This document shows, one piece after another, positions 8,495-17,015 of a stretch of DNA of 64,000 nucleotides. The stretch is taken from NCBI RefSeq assembly GCF_000721175.1, contig NZ_JOEZ01000016.1:186001-250000 (forward strand). The letters run 5' to 3'. The notes under the pieces were generated by a model. The model saw only the letters and a list, made by a program, of their open reading frames with translations. It had not been told where the DNA came from and ran no database searches. The stretch is from Streptomyces anulatus (GTDB lineage: Bacteria > Actinomycetota > Actinomycetes > Streptomycetales > Streptomycetaceae). Each line of letters begins with the position of its first letter. Position 1 is the stretch's first letter. The translations under genes and the position numbers were made by a program.

Positions 8495-8701
8495 ATGAAG
8501 ACCAACGGACTTCTGATCCGCCGTAGGCGGGTCGAGCTGGGGCATGGGATGAACCGTTTCGCGGCCATCGCAGGCATCAGCGGACCCGCTCTCAGCCGCA
8601 TCGAAAACGGCCAGCGCCAGCCCCGACCGGAAACCCTGAAGAAGATCACTGACGCCCTGGGCTGCAAGCCCAGCGACGTGATGCCGCAGGAGTCTGAATG
8701 A
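8495..8701 (+). CDS. Small XRE-family HTH protein, Cro-like (68 aa)
   Basis: Nearly the whole protein is one helix-turn-helix: 'RRRRVELGHGMNRFAAIAG' then 'ISGPALSRIENGQRQPRP'. It is the first gene of the rightward operon, opposite the repressor, and overlaps the next gene by ATGA. Position and size suggest a Cro-type switch protein or an activator of the early operon. ATG 8495 is chosen because it lies right at the predicted transcription start. Confidence 0.8.
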   Translation: MKTNGLLIRRRRVELGHGMNRFAAIAGISGPALSRIENGQRQPRPETLKKITDALGCKPSDVMPQESE

Positions 8702-9006
8702 CGACCACCCTCTCGGTCGCCGAGATCCTCGACCTGCCCGCGCTCGTCCCCCTGTGGCCGACCGTCGGGAAAGCCCTCGGCCTCGCCGAGTCCACCACCT
8801 ACCAACTGGCCGCCGAGAACCGGCTCCCCAGCGACCTGGAGGTCATCCGCCTCGGCCGACGCCGAGTAGTGCGGACCATCGACCTCCACAAGTTCCTCGG
8901 GCTTCTGCCCGGAAACAGCGAAACGGCCGCGGAGGCAACCGCAGCCGTTTCGAGCGAGCACCCCACCTCACCAGCCGCGAAAGCACAGGAAGCGAGCACT
9001 CAGTGA
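8698..9006 (+). CDS. Excisionase-like HTH protein (102 aa)
   Basis: Central segment 'VGKALGLAESTTYQLAAE' followed by 'LEVIRLGRRRVVRTIDL' fits the winged-helix/MerR-like excisionase fold found next to integrases in Streptomyces integrative elements. Such proteins bind att DNA and tilt integrase toward excision. The C-terminal 30 residues are Ala/Glu-rich and probably disordered. Coupled to both neighbours by 4-bp overlaps. Excisionase function is inferred from fold and place; it could instead be a transcriptional regulator. Confidence 0.65.
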   Translation: MTTTLSVAEILDLPALVPLWPTVGKALGLAESTTYQLAAENRLPSDLEVIRLGRRRVVRTIDLHKFLGLLPGNSETAAEATAAVSSEHPTSPAAKAQEASTQ

Positions 9007-9953
9007 GCATTCTACAGAGCAGCGACGGGACCCGACAGGCGACGCCCGGACAGGCGGACCCGGCCGCCGCCCAGTGCACGGTCTACACCTGGTGCGCCGA
9101 GGCCGGGAACCACTCGATGCACCTCACCCCCTACGTCGAAGCTCCCAGCCCCGACGGGTACGGCGACTGCGTCCTCCCCGCCAACGTCATGGCCGAGGAC
9201 GGACCCGACGGCGTCGACATCAGCGTCGGGTGGCTCGACCTCAACCTCACCGCCGCGCAGACCCGGGCCCGGGTCGCCGAGCTCCACCGCCACCTCGACG
9301 CCGTGGCCGCGCTCGCCGACATCGTCGACGGCCGGGCCTCGCTGGCACCCGGCGCCGAGACGTACTCCGTCACCGCCGCCGGCGCGAGCGGAGCCCTCAT
9401 CAGCTCGGAGATCTACCACCTCGACGACCCGCAGCCCGGCGACCCCACCGCCCGGATCGCCGTGTTCACACAGCCCAGCGCAGACGCCGACCTCGACGTC
9501 GCCGGAGCCGACCAGCTCACCGCCGACCTGGAGCAGTACCTCCCCCGGCTCCGGGCCCAGCGCGACCACCTGGCCGCAATCGTCCAGGGCGCCGTCCCCC
9601 AGCCCTCCAGCCCGCCGGCCTCCGTTGGCCACTACCCGTGGTGCAGCGTCGCCGAGTGCATCACCCACCAGTACGACGAGCGCGACGGTGGCGGCAGCTA
9701 CATCGAGCACGCGGGGCACGAGACCGCCATCACCCTGTCCGACGGACACCCTGCGGACGACATCCGCATCACCGCCAGCCTCGGCAAGGACGAGGCCTAC
9801 AGCAGCGGGCCGAAGGTGTACCTCGCCGTCGGCGACCTCGACGTCCTCGGGCTCGACGCCAACGGCGTCGACTCCACCATCACCCAGCTTGAAGCCCTCA
9901 CCAGCGCGCTGCGGACCATGCGCGCCCAGATGGACAGCGAGGCCCGCGCGTGA
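9003..9953 (+). CDS. Hypothetical protein with two related Trp-Cys/His domains (316 aa)
   Basis: Not recognised with certainty. The protein contains two similar units, one beginning 'CTVYTWCAEAGNHSMH' (near residue 22) and one 'HYPWCSVAECITHQYDE' (near residue 213). Each continues with a region of regular beta character and a Leu-rich helix, and the second has the phrase 'QLEALTSALRTMRAQ'. The pattern resembles DUF6907-type proteins common on actinobacterial mobile elements. Start GTG 9003 overlaps the preceding stop; end overlaps the next ATG. Role unknown, early operon. Confidence 0.75.
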   Translation: MSILQSSDGTRQATPGQADPAAAQCTVYTWCAEAGNHSMHLTPYVEAPSPDGYGDCVLPANVMAEDGPDGVDISVGWLDLNLTAAQTRARVAELHRHLDAVAALADIVDGRASLAPGAETYSVTAAGASGALISSEIYHLDDPQPGDPTARIAVFTQPSADADLDVAGADQLTADLEQYLPRLRAQRDHLAAIVQGAVPQPSSPPASVGHYPWCSVAECITHQYDERDGGGSYIEHAGHETAITLSDGHPADDIRITASLGKDEAYSSGPKVYLAVGDLDVLGLDANGVDSTITQLEALTSALRTMRAQMDSEARA

Positions 9954-10696
9954 CCACCCCCGAGATCGCCCTCACCGAGTCCCGAACCATGCGGGCACAG
10001 GCCGCCGACCGCGTCGACGTCCTCGGCAAGGTCAAGGCTCTGGCGCTGCTGCCCGACGACATGCACGCCACCACCGACATGGTCGCCACCTACTACGAAG
10101 TGCCGGTCAAGACCATCGAGAGCGTCGTCGAAGGCAACCAGGCCGAGCTGGCGGACAACGGCCGCCACGTCCTGCGGGGCGCCGAGCTCCAGACGTTTGC
10201 GGCCCCCTTCGGAGGGGTCGCAAATCTGGGCCTGAGCCCGAAGGCCCGGTCCCTCGCGGTGTTCTCCCGCCGGGCCATGCTCAACGTCGGGATGCTCCTC
10301 ACCGAGTCGCCCGTCGCCCGGCAGGTCCGCACCTACCTCCTCACCGCCGAAGCCACCCCCAGGCGCGGCGATGACCTCGACGTAATCGAGGGCATGGTCG
10401 CCGCGATCCGTGCCGACAGGCAGCGCCTCGCACGGATCGAGCAGCAGCAGGACGTCATGGCCGCGAAGCTCGCCGCCATCGAAGGGCACTACGAGGAGTT
10501 CACCGCCCTCGGCTACGCCACCCTCCACCGGCTCCCGACGAACCGCCCGTTCCTCCAGCGCCTCGGGAAGAAGGCCACCGACCTCATGCGGGATGCGGGA
10601 CAGCAGCCCCGCAAGCGGCAGGACGCCACGTTCGGGCTGATCAACGTCTACCCGGTGTCGTACCTCGCCACAGCGGCCGAAGCGGTCAGCCCGTGA
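9950..10696 (+). CDS. Phage regulatory protein, antirepressor-like (248 aa)
   Basis: N-terminal half has a stretch around 'ATTDMVATYYEVPVKTIESV' plus 'LFSRRAMLNVGMLL'-like residues (actual: 'FSRRAMLNVGMLLTESPVA') and 'VRTYLL'. This pattern occurs in phage regulators of Firmicutes and Actinobacteria with a two-part DNA-binding head. After a helical linker the C-terminal region (about 190-240, 'RLGKKATDLMRD' then 'INVYPVSYL') resembles the ORF6C/antirepressor tail. In the early operon it would plausibly counter the repressor or regulate replication genes. Function inferred. Confidence 0.65.
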   Translation: MTTPEIALTESRTMRAQAADRVDVLGKVKALALLPDDMHATTDMVATYYEVPVKTIESVVEGNQAELADNGRHVLRGAELQTFAAPFGGVANLGLSPKARSLAVFSRRAMLNVGMLLTESPVARQVRTYLLTAEATPRRGDDLDVIEGMVAAIRADRQRLARIEQQQDVMAAKLAAIEGHYEEFTALGYATLHRLPTNRPFLQRLGKKATDLMRDAGQQPRKRQDATFGLINVYPVSYLATAAEAVSP

Positions 10697-11052
10697 CCGA
10701 GACCAGCACCGTGGCGGCCCAGGACACCCTGGGCCGCCCGGCCCCGGGCTGCCTCATCCCCGGCTGCGACGGCCAGTGGCACTACGACGACACGTGCTCC
10801 GTCGAACTCGGCGAACTCGCCTTCGAGGACGGCAACGCCCTCGCCGCCGAGCACGTCGCGATCACCGGGCACCAGCCGTACATCGTCGCCTACGGCTACG
10901 AGCACCTCACGCTCGGCCTGCGCCGCCAGATGACGACCCCCGGCCAGGTCCGCGACTTCGCCCAGCAGCTCCGCGACCTCGCCGACCAGCTCGACACCGC
11001 CGCCGACCACCTCGCCACCCAGGCCCCTGGAGAAGAGAGCACCGGTTCGTGA
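10693..11052 (+). CDS. Hypothetical protein, Cys/His motif (119 aa)
   Basis: Starts with GTG overlapping the previous stop. An early 'GCLIPGCDGQWHYDDTC' suggests a small metal site, followed by a beta region and a long C-terminal helix ('VRDFAQQLRDLADQL'). The arrangement looks like a single copy of the domain that is duplicated in the 316-residue protein two genes upstream. Function unknown. Confidence 0.72.
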   Translation: MTETSTVAAQDTLGRPAPGCLIPGCDGQWHYDDTCSVELGELAFEDGNALAAEHVAITGHQPYIVAYGYEHLTLGLRRQMTTPGQVRDFAQQLRDLADQLDTAADHLATQAPGEESTGS

Positions 11053-12506
11053 ACAGCAACACCGAGCCGCTGACGGCCGACCCGCAGATCATGCGGGACT
11101 GGCTGGCCCCGCGCTTTGAAGCGCCCGGCCTCGTCTCGCTCTGCTCCAAGAACAACTGGACCGGCATCCAGACAGACGACTTGGACCGCGCCGTCACCTG
11201 GGCCATGGGTGAGGACCGCGCTGGCGTCGAGGGCATCTACTGCCGGGTCACCACCGTCACCAGCCGCTTCCCCCAGGGCACCCGTGGCAGCGCCCGCGAC
11301 TCCCACGCCATGTTCGGCATGTGGTCCGACATCGACTTCGGCAACGACCTACACAAGGCCACCAGCCTGCCCGCCGACGCCGACGAGGCACGTGACATCC
11401 CACGCTTCGCGGGGCTCCCCGAACCCACCCGCGTCGAGCACTCCGGGGGCGGCCTGTACGCCTGGTGGGAGTTCGACCGGCCGCTCGTCATCGGCGAGGA
11501 CCTCACCTTCGACGAGGCCGCAACTCTCCCTGGGGACTGGCAGAACATCCTGGCAGCCGGCGCGAAGAAGCTCGGCACCGGATACGGCACAGGGGTCCGG
11601 GACCTTGCCCGGGTACTGCGCTTGCCCGGCACCGTCAACCGCAAGCCGGGCCGTGTCCCCACCCTGTGCAGAGTCATCGAGGACAACGGACGCCGGTACA
11701 GCCCGGGCGACATCCGGGCCACCGCCGACAAGCTGAAGCCCCGCGCGAAGAAGCGCGCCGCTCCAACACCCGGTGCACCCCACAGGCCCCGGAGCAGTGC
11801 GCCCGGATGTCAACTTACGGGCGGGCGGGGCCCCATGGCGATCCTCGGGGACCATGCCTGCTGCGGCGAGATCCTCGCCAACGTCGGGGCCGCCTACGCC
11901 GAGCAGTACCCCGGCAACTGCTCCTACTGCGGCGGAGGATGCCAGCGCTGGAACCGGCCCGGCTGGGACGAGACCTGCTCCAAGGACGGCATCGCCGTCC
12001 ACAAGGACGGGGCCGCCGTCACCATCCGCACCGACAACTTCCCCGGCATCACGGCCGCCGCCATCGGCCGCGTCCTCTCCTCGGGCCAGCTGTTCGCCGC
12101 CCTGCACCACAGCGGGAACGAGTCCGAAGCCTCCCGCGACATCATGCGCGCCGCGCACGGGCGAAACGGGGCGAGCTCCGCCGCACTGGCCCTGCCCACC
12201 GCTGTCCTCGACGACATCCGCCAGTCCACCACCCGCACCCCCACCGCCGAGGCGCCGGCCAGGCGCAGCACCCACCCGGCCGGTCACCTCAAGGCCCTCG
12301 TCAGGGGCGTCGCCAGCGCCCCCGCCCGCGAGGCCACGCAGGTGCTCCAGCGGGCCATGGGAGAGGCCTTCGCCGTCGGCCGGGAAGCCGGGGCCACCCC
12401 GCGCGCTGTCGCCGACGCCTTCCGCAAAGCCGCCACCCGCGCAGGCCTCGACACCGACACGGCCATGAGCATCATCCGGGCCGCCTACCAGGAGGGCGGA
12501 CAGTGA
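11049..12506 (+). CDS. Primase-like (prim-pol type) replication protein (485 aa)
   Basis: Likely primes phage DNA replication. The N-terminal 240 residues contain motifs in archaeo-eukaryotic primase order: 'WSDIDFGND' (metal-binding DxD, near residue 103), 'EHSGGGLYAWWEF' (near 137) and 'RDLARVLRLPGTVNRK' (near 190). After a Pro-rich linker comes a Cys-containing stretch ('CSYCGGGC') and a C-terminal helical region. The usual His of the second motif is Leu-Tyr here, so catalytic competence is unproven. It lies immediately upstream of a large P-loop ATPase, the common primase-helicase pairing, with a 4-bp overlap. Confidence 0.72.
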   Translation: MNSNTEPLTADPQIMRDWLAPRFEAPGLVSLCSKNNWTGIQTDDLDRAVTWAMGEDRAGVEGIYCRVTTVTSRFPQGTRGSARDSHAMFGMWSDIDFGNDLHKATSLPADADEARDIPRFAGLPEPTRVEHSGGGLYAWWEFDRPLVIGEDLTFDEAATLPGDWQNILAAGAKKLGTGYGTGVRDLARVLRLPGTVNRKPGRVPTLCRVIEDNGRRYSPGDIRATADKLKPRAKKRAAPTPGAPHRPRSSAPGCQLTGGRGPMAILGDHACCGEILANVGAAYAEQYPGNCSYCGGGCQRWNRPGWDETCSKDGIAVHKDGAAVTIRTDNFPGITAAAIGRVLSSGQLFAALHHSGNESEASRDIMRAAHGRNGASSAALALPTAVLDDIRQSTTRTPTAEAPARRSTHPAGHLKALVRGVASAPAREATQVLQRAMGEAFAVGREAGATPRAVADAFRKAATRAGLDTDTAMSIIRAAYQEGGQ

Positions 12507-14593
12507 CCGTCGACAGCACCGCCCCCGACGAACAGCCCACCAGCGACGAGCAGCCGCACGACTACAGCGACCTCCCGGCCACCATCACCAGGTTCGCCGC
12601 CATCGCCAACGAGGAGGAACGGCAGCACCTCATCTTCGACATCGCTCAGTGGCTGATCCCGCTCGGAGAAATCAAGATCCGCGCCTACAAGAACGCGCTG
12701 ATCTCCGCGAAGGCCGTGAAGCCGGCCGACTTCAACGACGCGATCCGCGAGGCCCGCACCGCCCTGACCGACCAGGCGCGCGCCGAAGCCGACGACCTCC
12801 TCGACGGGCTCCCCGACGCCCCCACGGTGCCCTACTACACCAACAGCGCAGGGCTGCACGTCAACGGCCACTTCGGCCCCGTGCACCTGGCGAACTTCAT
12901 CCCCGCGATCACCGAGGAGATCACCCGCCACACCGGGGCCGAGACGCAAAAGCTGTTCACCATCAAGGTCACCAGCAGCGTCAACGGTGCCCAAGGGGAA
13001 GTGCAGGTCACCAAGGCCGGACTCCGCAACGCCCGCGACTGGGCCTACGACGCCGTCGGCGGCCGGGGCATCATCTACCCCTCCGCCAGAGACGAGGCCC
13101 ATGTCGTCGCCGCCGCCCAGTACCTCAGCCTCGGAGCAGTCGCGGAGCGCACAACCTACGCGTTCACCGGGTGGACCGAGATCGACGGACGCCACGTGTT
13201 CCTCTCCCGCACCGGGGCGCTCGGCGCCGACGGCATGGACGAGGCCACCGCCGTCGACCTCGGCACGGACAAGCTCAACCGGTATGCCCTCCCCGCCCCG
13301 GACAAGGGGCACGCCACGCAGGCCGTGCGGGCGTCGCTGGACCTCCTCGCGCTGGGCCCCGACAAGGTCACGGCACCGCACATGTGCGCCGCCTACCGGG
13401 CCGTCCTGCCTCTCCAGCCGGAGACGACGGTGTGGACGTTCGGCGGGACCGGGGCGTTCAAGAGCCACATCGCCGCCCTGTTCGCCCAGCACTTCGGATC
13501 CGAGCTGACCGTCCGAGGCTTCCCCACCGGGTGGCAGTCGACCGCGAACGCCATGGAAGGCATCGCCTTCCAGCTCGCGAACGTCCTGATGGTCATCGAC
13601 GACTACGTCCCGCAGTCCGCCGCGACGAAAACCGACCTGGCGAAGCTCAACGAGAAGGTCGAGCGCCTCGTGCGGGGCGCGGCAAACAGTGCGGGCCGCT
13701 CCCGGATGCGCGTCGACGGGACCGTGCGGCCTGAGCTGTACCCGCGGGCACAGGTGCTGTGCACCGGGGAGGACGTGCCGTCCGGGCAGTCCCTCCAGGC
13801 CCGCACCAGCCTGGTCGAGATCAGCAAGGGCGACGTCACCAGCGAAAGTCTCACCGCCGCACAGCGCACCGCAGACCAGGGTGTCTACGCGCAGGCCATG
13901 GCCGGGTACGTGCAGTGGCTGGCCGCCCACTACGAGAACGAAGAGAACTGGCCCGAGCAGTTGCGGGCCGAACTGGCCGAGGGCCGGGACGCGATCGCCC
14001 GGGAGGCCGGCGGCCACTCCCGGGCACCGGAAGCCGTGGCCGGGCTGCTACTGGGTTTGCGCTGGTTCCTGCGGTACGCGATCCAGATCGGCGCGGTCAC
14101 GAAGGAGGAGCGCGACGACATCTACAAGCGGTGCCGCGCCGCACTCCTCGACAGCTCTGCCCTTCAAGCCGCAGAGACCCGCGAGCTTTCCGTGGAGGCG
14201 ATCTACCTCAAGGGCATCCACGTGGCGCTCACCAAGGGTCACGCCTACCTCGCAGACCTGACAACGGGCGGGGCGCCCATCTCCTCGGAGGCCACGCGGT
14301 GGGGGTGGGCCCGGGACGAGATGGACCGCCTGGTGCCGCGCGGAGGAAAGATCGGCTGGGTGTCCGGAGAGGACATCTACCTCGACCCGGGCGCGGCCTA
14401 CGAAGCGGCAAGGGAGCGGGCCGAGAAGTTCGCTCCTCTGAACACGAGCCCTACGCGGGTCCACAAAGCCCTGTACGCCGCCGATCTTCTGCCGTCCGCC
14501 GACCCAGGTCGCCTCAAGACGCGGGTGAGCGCGCCGGGCCATAGGCCGCGGGTGCTGCACATGAAGGCGGAGGTGTTCGACCGATGGTCGTAG
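12503..14593 (+). CDS. P-loop ATPase, probable replicative helicase (696 aa)
   Basis: The first 290 residues are of unknown fold. The ATPase core follows, with Walker A 'FGGTGAFKSH' near residue 312 and Walker B 'VLMVIDDY' near residue 363, then sensor-like 'VLCTGEDVPSG'. This layout is like the DUF927/D5-type helicases paired with prim-pol proteins on mobile elements. The start is GTG 12503, overlapping the primase stop; the frame is open much further upstream, but that part is only a shadow of the primase gene. Expected to unwind the origin, which is probably the repeat tract directly downstream. Confidence 0.75.
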   Translation: MTVDSTAPDEQPTSDEQPHDYSDLPATITRFAAIANEEERQHLIFDIAQWLIPLGEIKIRAYKNALISAKAVKPADFNDAIREARTALTDQARAEADDLLDGLPDAPTVPYYTNSAGLHVNGHFGPVHLANFIPAITEEITRHTGAETQKLFTIKVTSSVNGAQGEVQVTKAGLRNARDWAYDAVGGRGIIYPSARDEAHVVAAAQYLSLGAVAERTTYAFTGWTEIDGRHVFLSRTGALGADGMDEATAVDLGTDKLNRYALPAPDKGHATQAVRASLDLLALGPDKVTAPHMCAAYRAVLPLQPETTVWTFGGTGAFKSHIAALFAQHFGSELTVRGFPTGWQSTANAMEGIAFQLANVLMVIDDYVPQSAATKTDLAKLNEKVERLVRGAANSAGRSRMRVDGTVRPELYPRAQVLCTGEDVPSGQSLQARTSLVEISKGDVTSESLTAAQRTADQGVYAQAMAGYVQWLAAHYENEENWPEQLRAELAEGRDAIAREAGGHSRAPEAVAGLLLGLRWFLRYAIQIGAVTKEERDDIYKRCRAALLDSSALQAAETRELSVEAIYLKGIHVALTKGHAYLADLTTGGAPISSEATRWGWARDEMDRLVPRGGKIGWVSGEDIYLDPGAAYEAARERAEKFAPLNTSPTRVHKALYAADLLPSADPGRLKTRVSAPGHRPRVLHMKAEVFDRWS

Positions 14594-15019
14594 CCGACTG
14601 GCCCACATCTGCGCAGCCTGGCCCGCTTTTTCTGGGCCACTGGCCCAGTCGTAAAAACGAACTGGGCCAGCCCCAAACATGGTCTGAGCTGGGATCTCTT
14701 CTTATCTCTCTACCTATTGGACCACTTGGCCCACTTTCTCTACCTAGACATACGCGATTGGGCGCTCACCCTTTCGCTGGGGCCCGAGAGGTGAGTGTGA
14801 AGGTCCCCCTCCCTGCGCCTCCCCTGTGTGCCCAGGAAAGCGGGCCAACCGGGCCAGCGAGAGCATCGGTAGGCGATATATGCAGGTCAGCGCGCCGTTA
14901 CGCCTGGCCCGCTTCGCATCTGAGACCGGGCCAGTGGCCCAGAAATGCGGGCCACAAGGTGGGCCAGGCAGCCCCCGAGCCCGCAGGGACCCGCAACTTC
15001 ACGAACCGAGGTGACCGCT
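14594..15019. repeat. Non-coding iteron tract, candidate phage replication origin
   Basis: 426 bp with no convincing gene, between the ATPase and the SF2 helicase. It carries 13 copies of YGGGCCA on either strand, starting at 14599, 14619, 14633, 14641, 14663, 14727, 14841, 14850, 14905, 14927, 14935, 14948 and 14960. Two clusters flank a pyrimidine- and A/T-richer stretch (about 14690-14755) that could melt. Two pairs (14633/14641 and 14927/14935) are head-to-head. The motif occurs on both strands, so it does not reflect protein repeats. Confidence 0.68.
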
Positions 15020-16672
15020 ATGCCCGAACTGCCTGAGACGTTCAAGCCCCGCCCGTACCAGACCGAGGCCATCGAGGCCCTCAACACCGGGTGGGCCGCC
15101 AGCGCCAACAACCGGCTCGCCGTCGTCCTCCCCACCGGCGCCGGCAAGACGGTCGTCTTCGCCAACCTGATCCTCGAACACCTTCAGCACCTCACCGCCC
15201 AGGGAAAGCGAGCCCTGGTCATCGCCCACCGCGAAGAGCTCCTCGCCCAGGCCGCCGACAAGATCCGGGCCGTCGCCCCTTCCCTGCGCATCGGGTTCGT
15301 CAAGGCCGAACGCGACGAGCACCTCGACGTCGACGTCGTCGTGGCCAGCGTCCAGACCCTCGCGGTCAAGCGCCGCCGCAAGGCCATCCAGGACATCGGG
15401 CTGATCATCGTGGACGAGTGCCACCACGCCGCCGCCCCCACCTACATCGAAGTGCTCAAGCACTTCGGTTCCTGGGACGGCATCCCGACCGCAGGGTTCA
15501 CCGCCACCATGCACCGCGAGGACGGCGGCCTGGCCGACGTCTGGGACGAGGTCGTCTTCACCCTCGACATCCTGGAGATGATCGAGGACGGCTACCTGTG
15601 CGACGTCCGCGGCAAGCGCATCACCATCCCCGGCCTCAACCTCGACAAGGTCAAGACCCGCAACGGCGACCTCCAAGAGGGCCAGCTCGGCCAGGCCCTC
15701 GACGACTCCGGCGCCGCCGAGATCGTCGCCGAGGCGTACCGGCTGCACGCCGGAGACCGGCCGGGGGTCGTCTTCGCCCCCACCGTCGCCACCGCCCAGT
15801 CCATGGCCGACGCGTTCAACGACGCGGGCATCCCCGCCGCCGCGATCTGGGGCGACATGCCCAAGGAGGCCCGGCAGACGGCCCTCAAGTGGTACGAGAC
15901 CGGCCAGGTGCAGGTGCTGACCAACTGCATGGTGCTCACCGAGGGCTTCGATGCCCCGTGGACGTCCTGCGTCGTGATCGCCCGCCCCACCAAGTCCCCG
16001 GGCCTGTACTGCCAGATGGCCGGCCGCGCCCTGCGCCTGTGGGAGGGCAAGAAGGAGGCGCTGATCCTCGACGTGATGGGCGCCTCGACCCGCCACAAGC
16101 TGGCGTCGATCGTCAGCCTCACCGGGCGCGAAGTGGACACCGCCGAGGACGACGAGCGGAGCCTGCGCGAGATCGTCCGGGAAACCGAGGACGAAGCCAA
16201 GCGGGCTGCGGACCTCTCCCACATCCAGGTCGAGGAAGTGGACCTGTTCCACGGCTCCTCGGCCCGCTGGCTGCGAACGGCATCGGGGGTGTGGTTCATC
16301 CCGGTCGGCGACGACGCCTACGTCTTCCTCGTCCGCGATCCGGTGGACCGCAGGTACTGGTTGCGGCGGTACGACGCCGTGGGCGGCCTGGTCGCCCCGA
16401 AGCGGGACGTGTCGTTGCCGTTGACGGAGGCGAAGGCGTGGCTGGAGCAGCAGGCCCGCGCCACAGGGAGTCGCTGGCTGACCGGCCGGGCTGCGGCGTG
16501 GCGGTCGAAGCCGGCCAGCGTGAGGCAGCTCAACTACTGCCGTATGAGGGGCATCCAGGTGTCGCCCGGCAGTACGGCGGGAGAGGTGTCCGACCTCCAG
16601 GCCGTGCACCAGTTCACCCAGGTCCTGAACCGCATCAGCCACATGGTCGCCACCCTGCCAGCTGCGGCGTGA
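15020..16672 (+). CDS. SF2 DEAD/DEAH-type helicase (550 aa)
   Basis: ATP-dependent DNA or RNA translocase of the RAD25/UvrB-like superfamily II class. Motif Q-like 'RPYQTEAI', Walker A 'LPTGAGKTV' (about residue 38), 'AHRE', Walker B 'VDECHH' (about 132), 'FTATMHRED', then domain 2 with 'VFAPT', 'LTEGFDAPW' and 'QMAGRALR'. The C-terminal 150 residues are family-specific. ATG 15020 follows an AGGTGA ribosome site. Probably acts in replication or recombination of phage DNA; first gene after the candidate origin. Confidence 0.9.
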   Translation: MPELPETFKPRPYQTEAIEALNTGWAASANNRLAVVLPTGAGKTVVFANLILEHLQHLTAQGKRALVIAHREELLAQAADKIRAVAPSLRIGFVKAERDEHLDVDVVVASVQTLAVKRRRKAIQDIGLIIVDECHHAAAPTYIEVLKHFGSWDGIPTAGFTATMHREDGGLADVWDEVVFTLDILEMIEDGYLCDVRGKRITIPGLNLDKVKTRNGDLQEGQLGQALDDSGAAEIVAEAYRLHAGDRPGVVFAPTVATAQSMADAFNDAGIPAAAIWGDMPKEARQTALKWYETGQVQVLTNCMVLTEGFDAPWTSCVVIARPTKSPGLYCQMAGRALRLWEGKKEALILDVMGASTRHKLASIVSLTGREVDTAEDDERSLREIVRETEDEAKRAADLSHIQVEEVDLFHGSSARWLRTASGVWFIPVGDDAYVFLVRDPVDRRYWLRRYDAVGGLVAPKRDVSLPLTEAKAWLEQQARATGSRWLTGRAAAWRSKPASVRQLNYCRMRGIQVSPGSTAGEVSDLQAVHQFTQVLNRISHMVATLPAAA

Positions 16673-16676
16673 CGAG

Positions 16677-16705
16677 GGCCGGGCCCGATATCCGCGGGCC
16701 CGGCC
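16677..16705 (+). terminator. Hairpin after the helicase gene
   Basis: GGCCGGGCCCG / CGGGCCCGGCC, 11 perfect pairs, seven-base loop, beginning 5 nt past the helicase stop. No T-run, but stem-only terminators are usual in Streptomyces. Confidence 0.65.
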
Positions 16706-16722
16706 ACCCACCCAGCATCCCC

Positions 16723-16746
16723 GTTTTCACGGAGACCCGTGAAAAC
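16723..16746. promoter_or_regulatory. 24-bp near-perfect palindrome upstream of the recombination genes
   Basis: GTTTTCACGG-AGAC-CCGTGAAAAC, 10-bp perfect arms. It is far richer in A/T than its surroundings and lies 51 bp before the ATG of the next gene. It could be an operator or a second hairpin in the leader. Confidence 0.5.
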
Positions 16747-16796
16747 GCAGGTCAGCGAGCGTACGCGATCCGTAACCCGCCTCGAAGGAGATCCCC

Positions 16797-17015
16797 ATGA
16801 ACGAGCAGCTCGACAGCTTCTCTGCTGCCCAGTGGAAGAGCATGGCCACGGCCCTCGGCGTCGACCTCCAGGTCACCACCGACGCCTTCGGCCGCACCGA
16901 CGTCCGCCTCGACCGCACGGCCATGACCGCGTTCCGCGACGGAGCCCGCGCCCACGGCTTCCCCGACATCGCCGCCGTCTTCGACCAGCCCCTCAACTCC
17001 GGAGGCCAGCAGTGA
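16797..17015 (+). CDS. Small hypothetical protein (72 aa)
   Basis: Not recognised. Compact mixed alpha/beta sequence 'FSAAQWKSMATALGVDLQV' then 'RTDVRLDRTAMTAFRDGAR'. The ribosome site is excellent (AAGGAGA, 7 nt before ATG). It overlaps the RuvC-like gene by GTGA, suggesting joint expression and perhaps an accessory role in recombination. Confidence 0.75.
   Translation: MNEQLDSFSAAQWKSMATALGVDLQVTTDAFGRTDVRLDRTAMTAFRDGARAHGFPDIAAVFDQPLNSGGQQ

Noticed and set aside
11465..12502. 5' extension of the P-loop ATPase gene to about 1042 codons
   Set aside because: The extension overlaps the primase gene in another frame and is Arg/Pro/His-rich; the true start is GTG 12503 overlapping the primase stop.
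14584..15036. 150-codon open frame across the iteron tract
   Set aside because: The repeated motif occurs on both strands, composition is Pro/Leu-rich, there is no ribosome site, and it overlaps both flanking genes.
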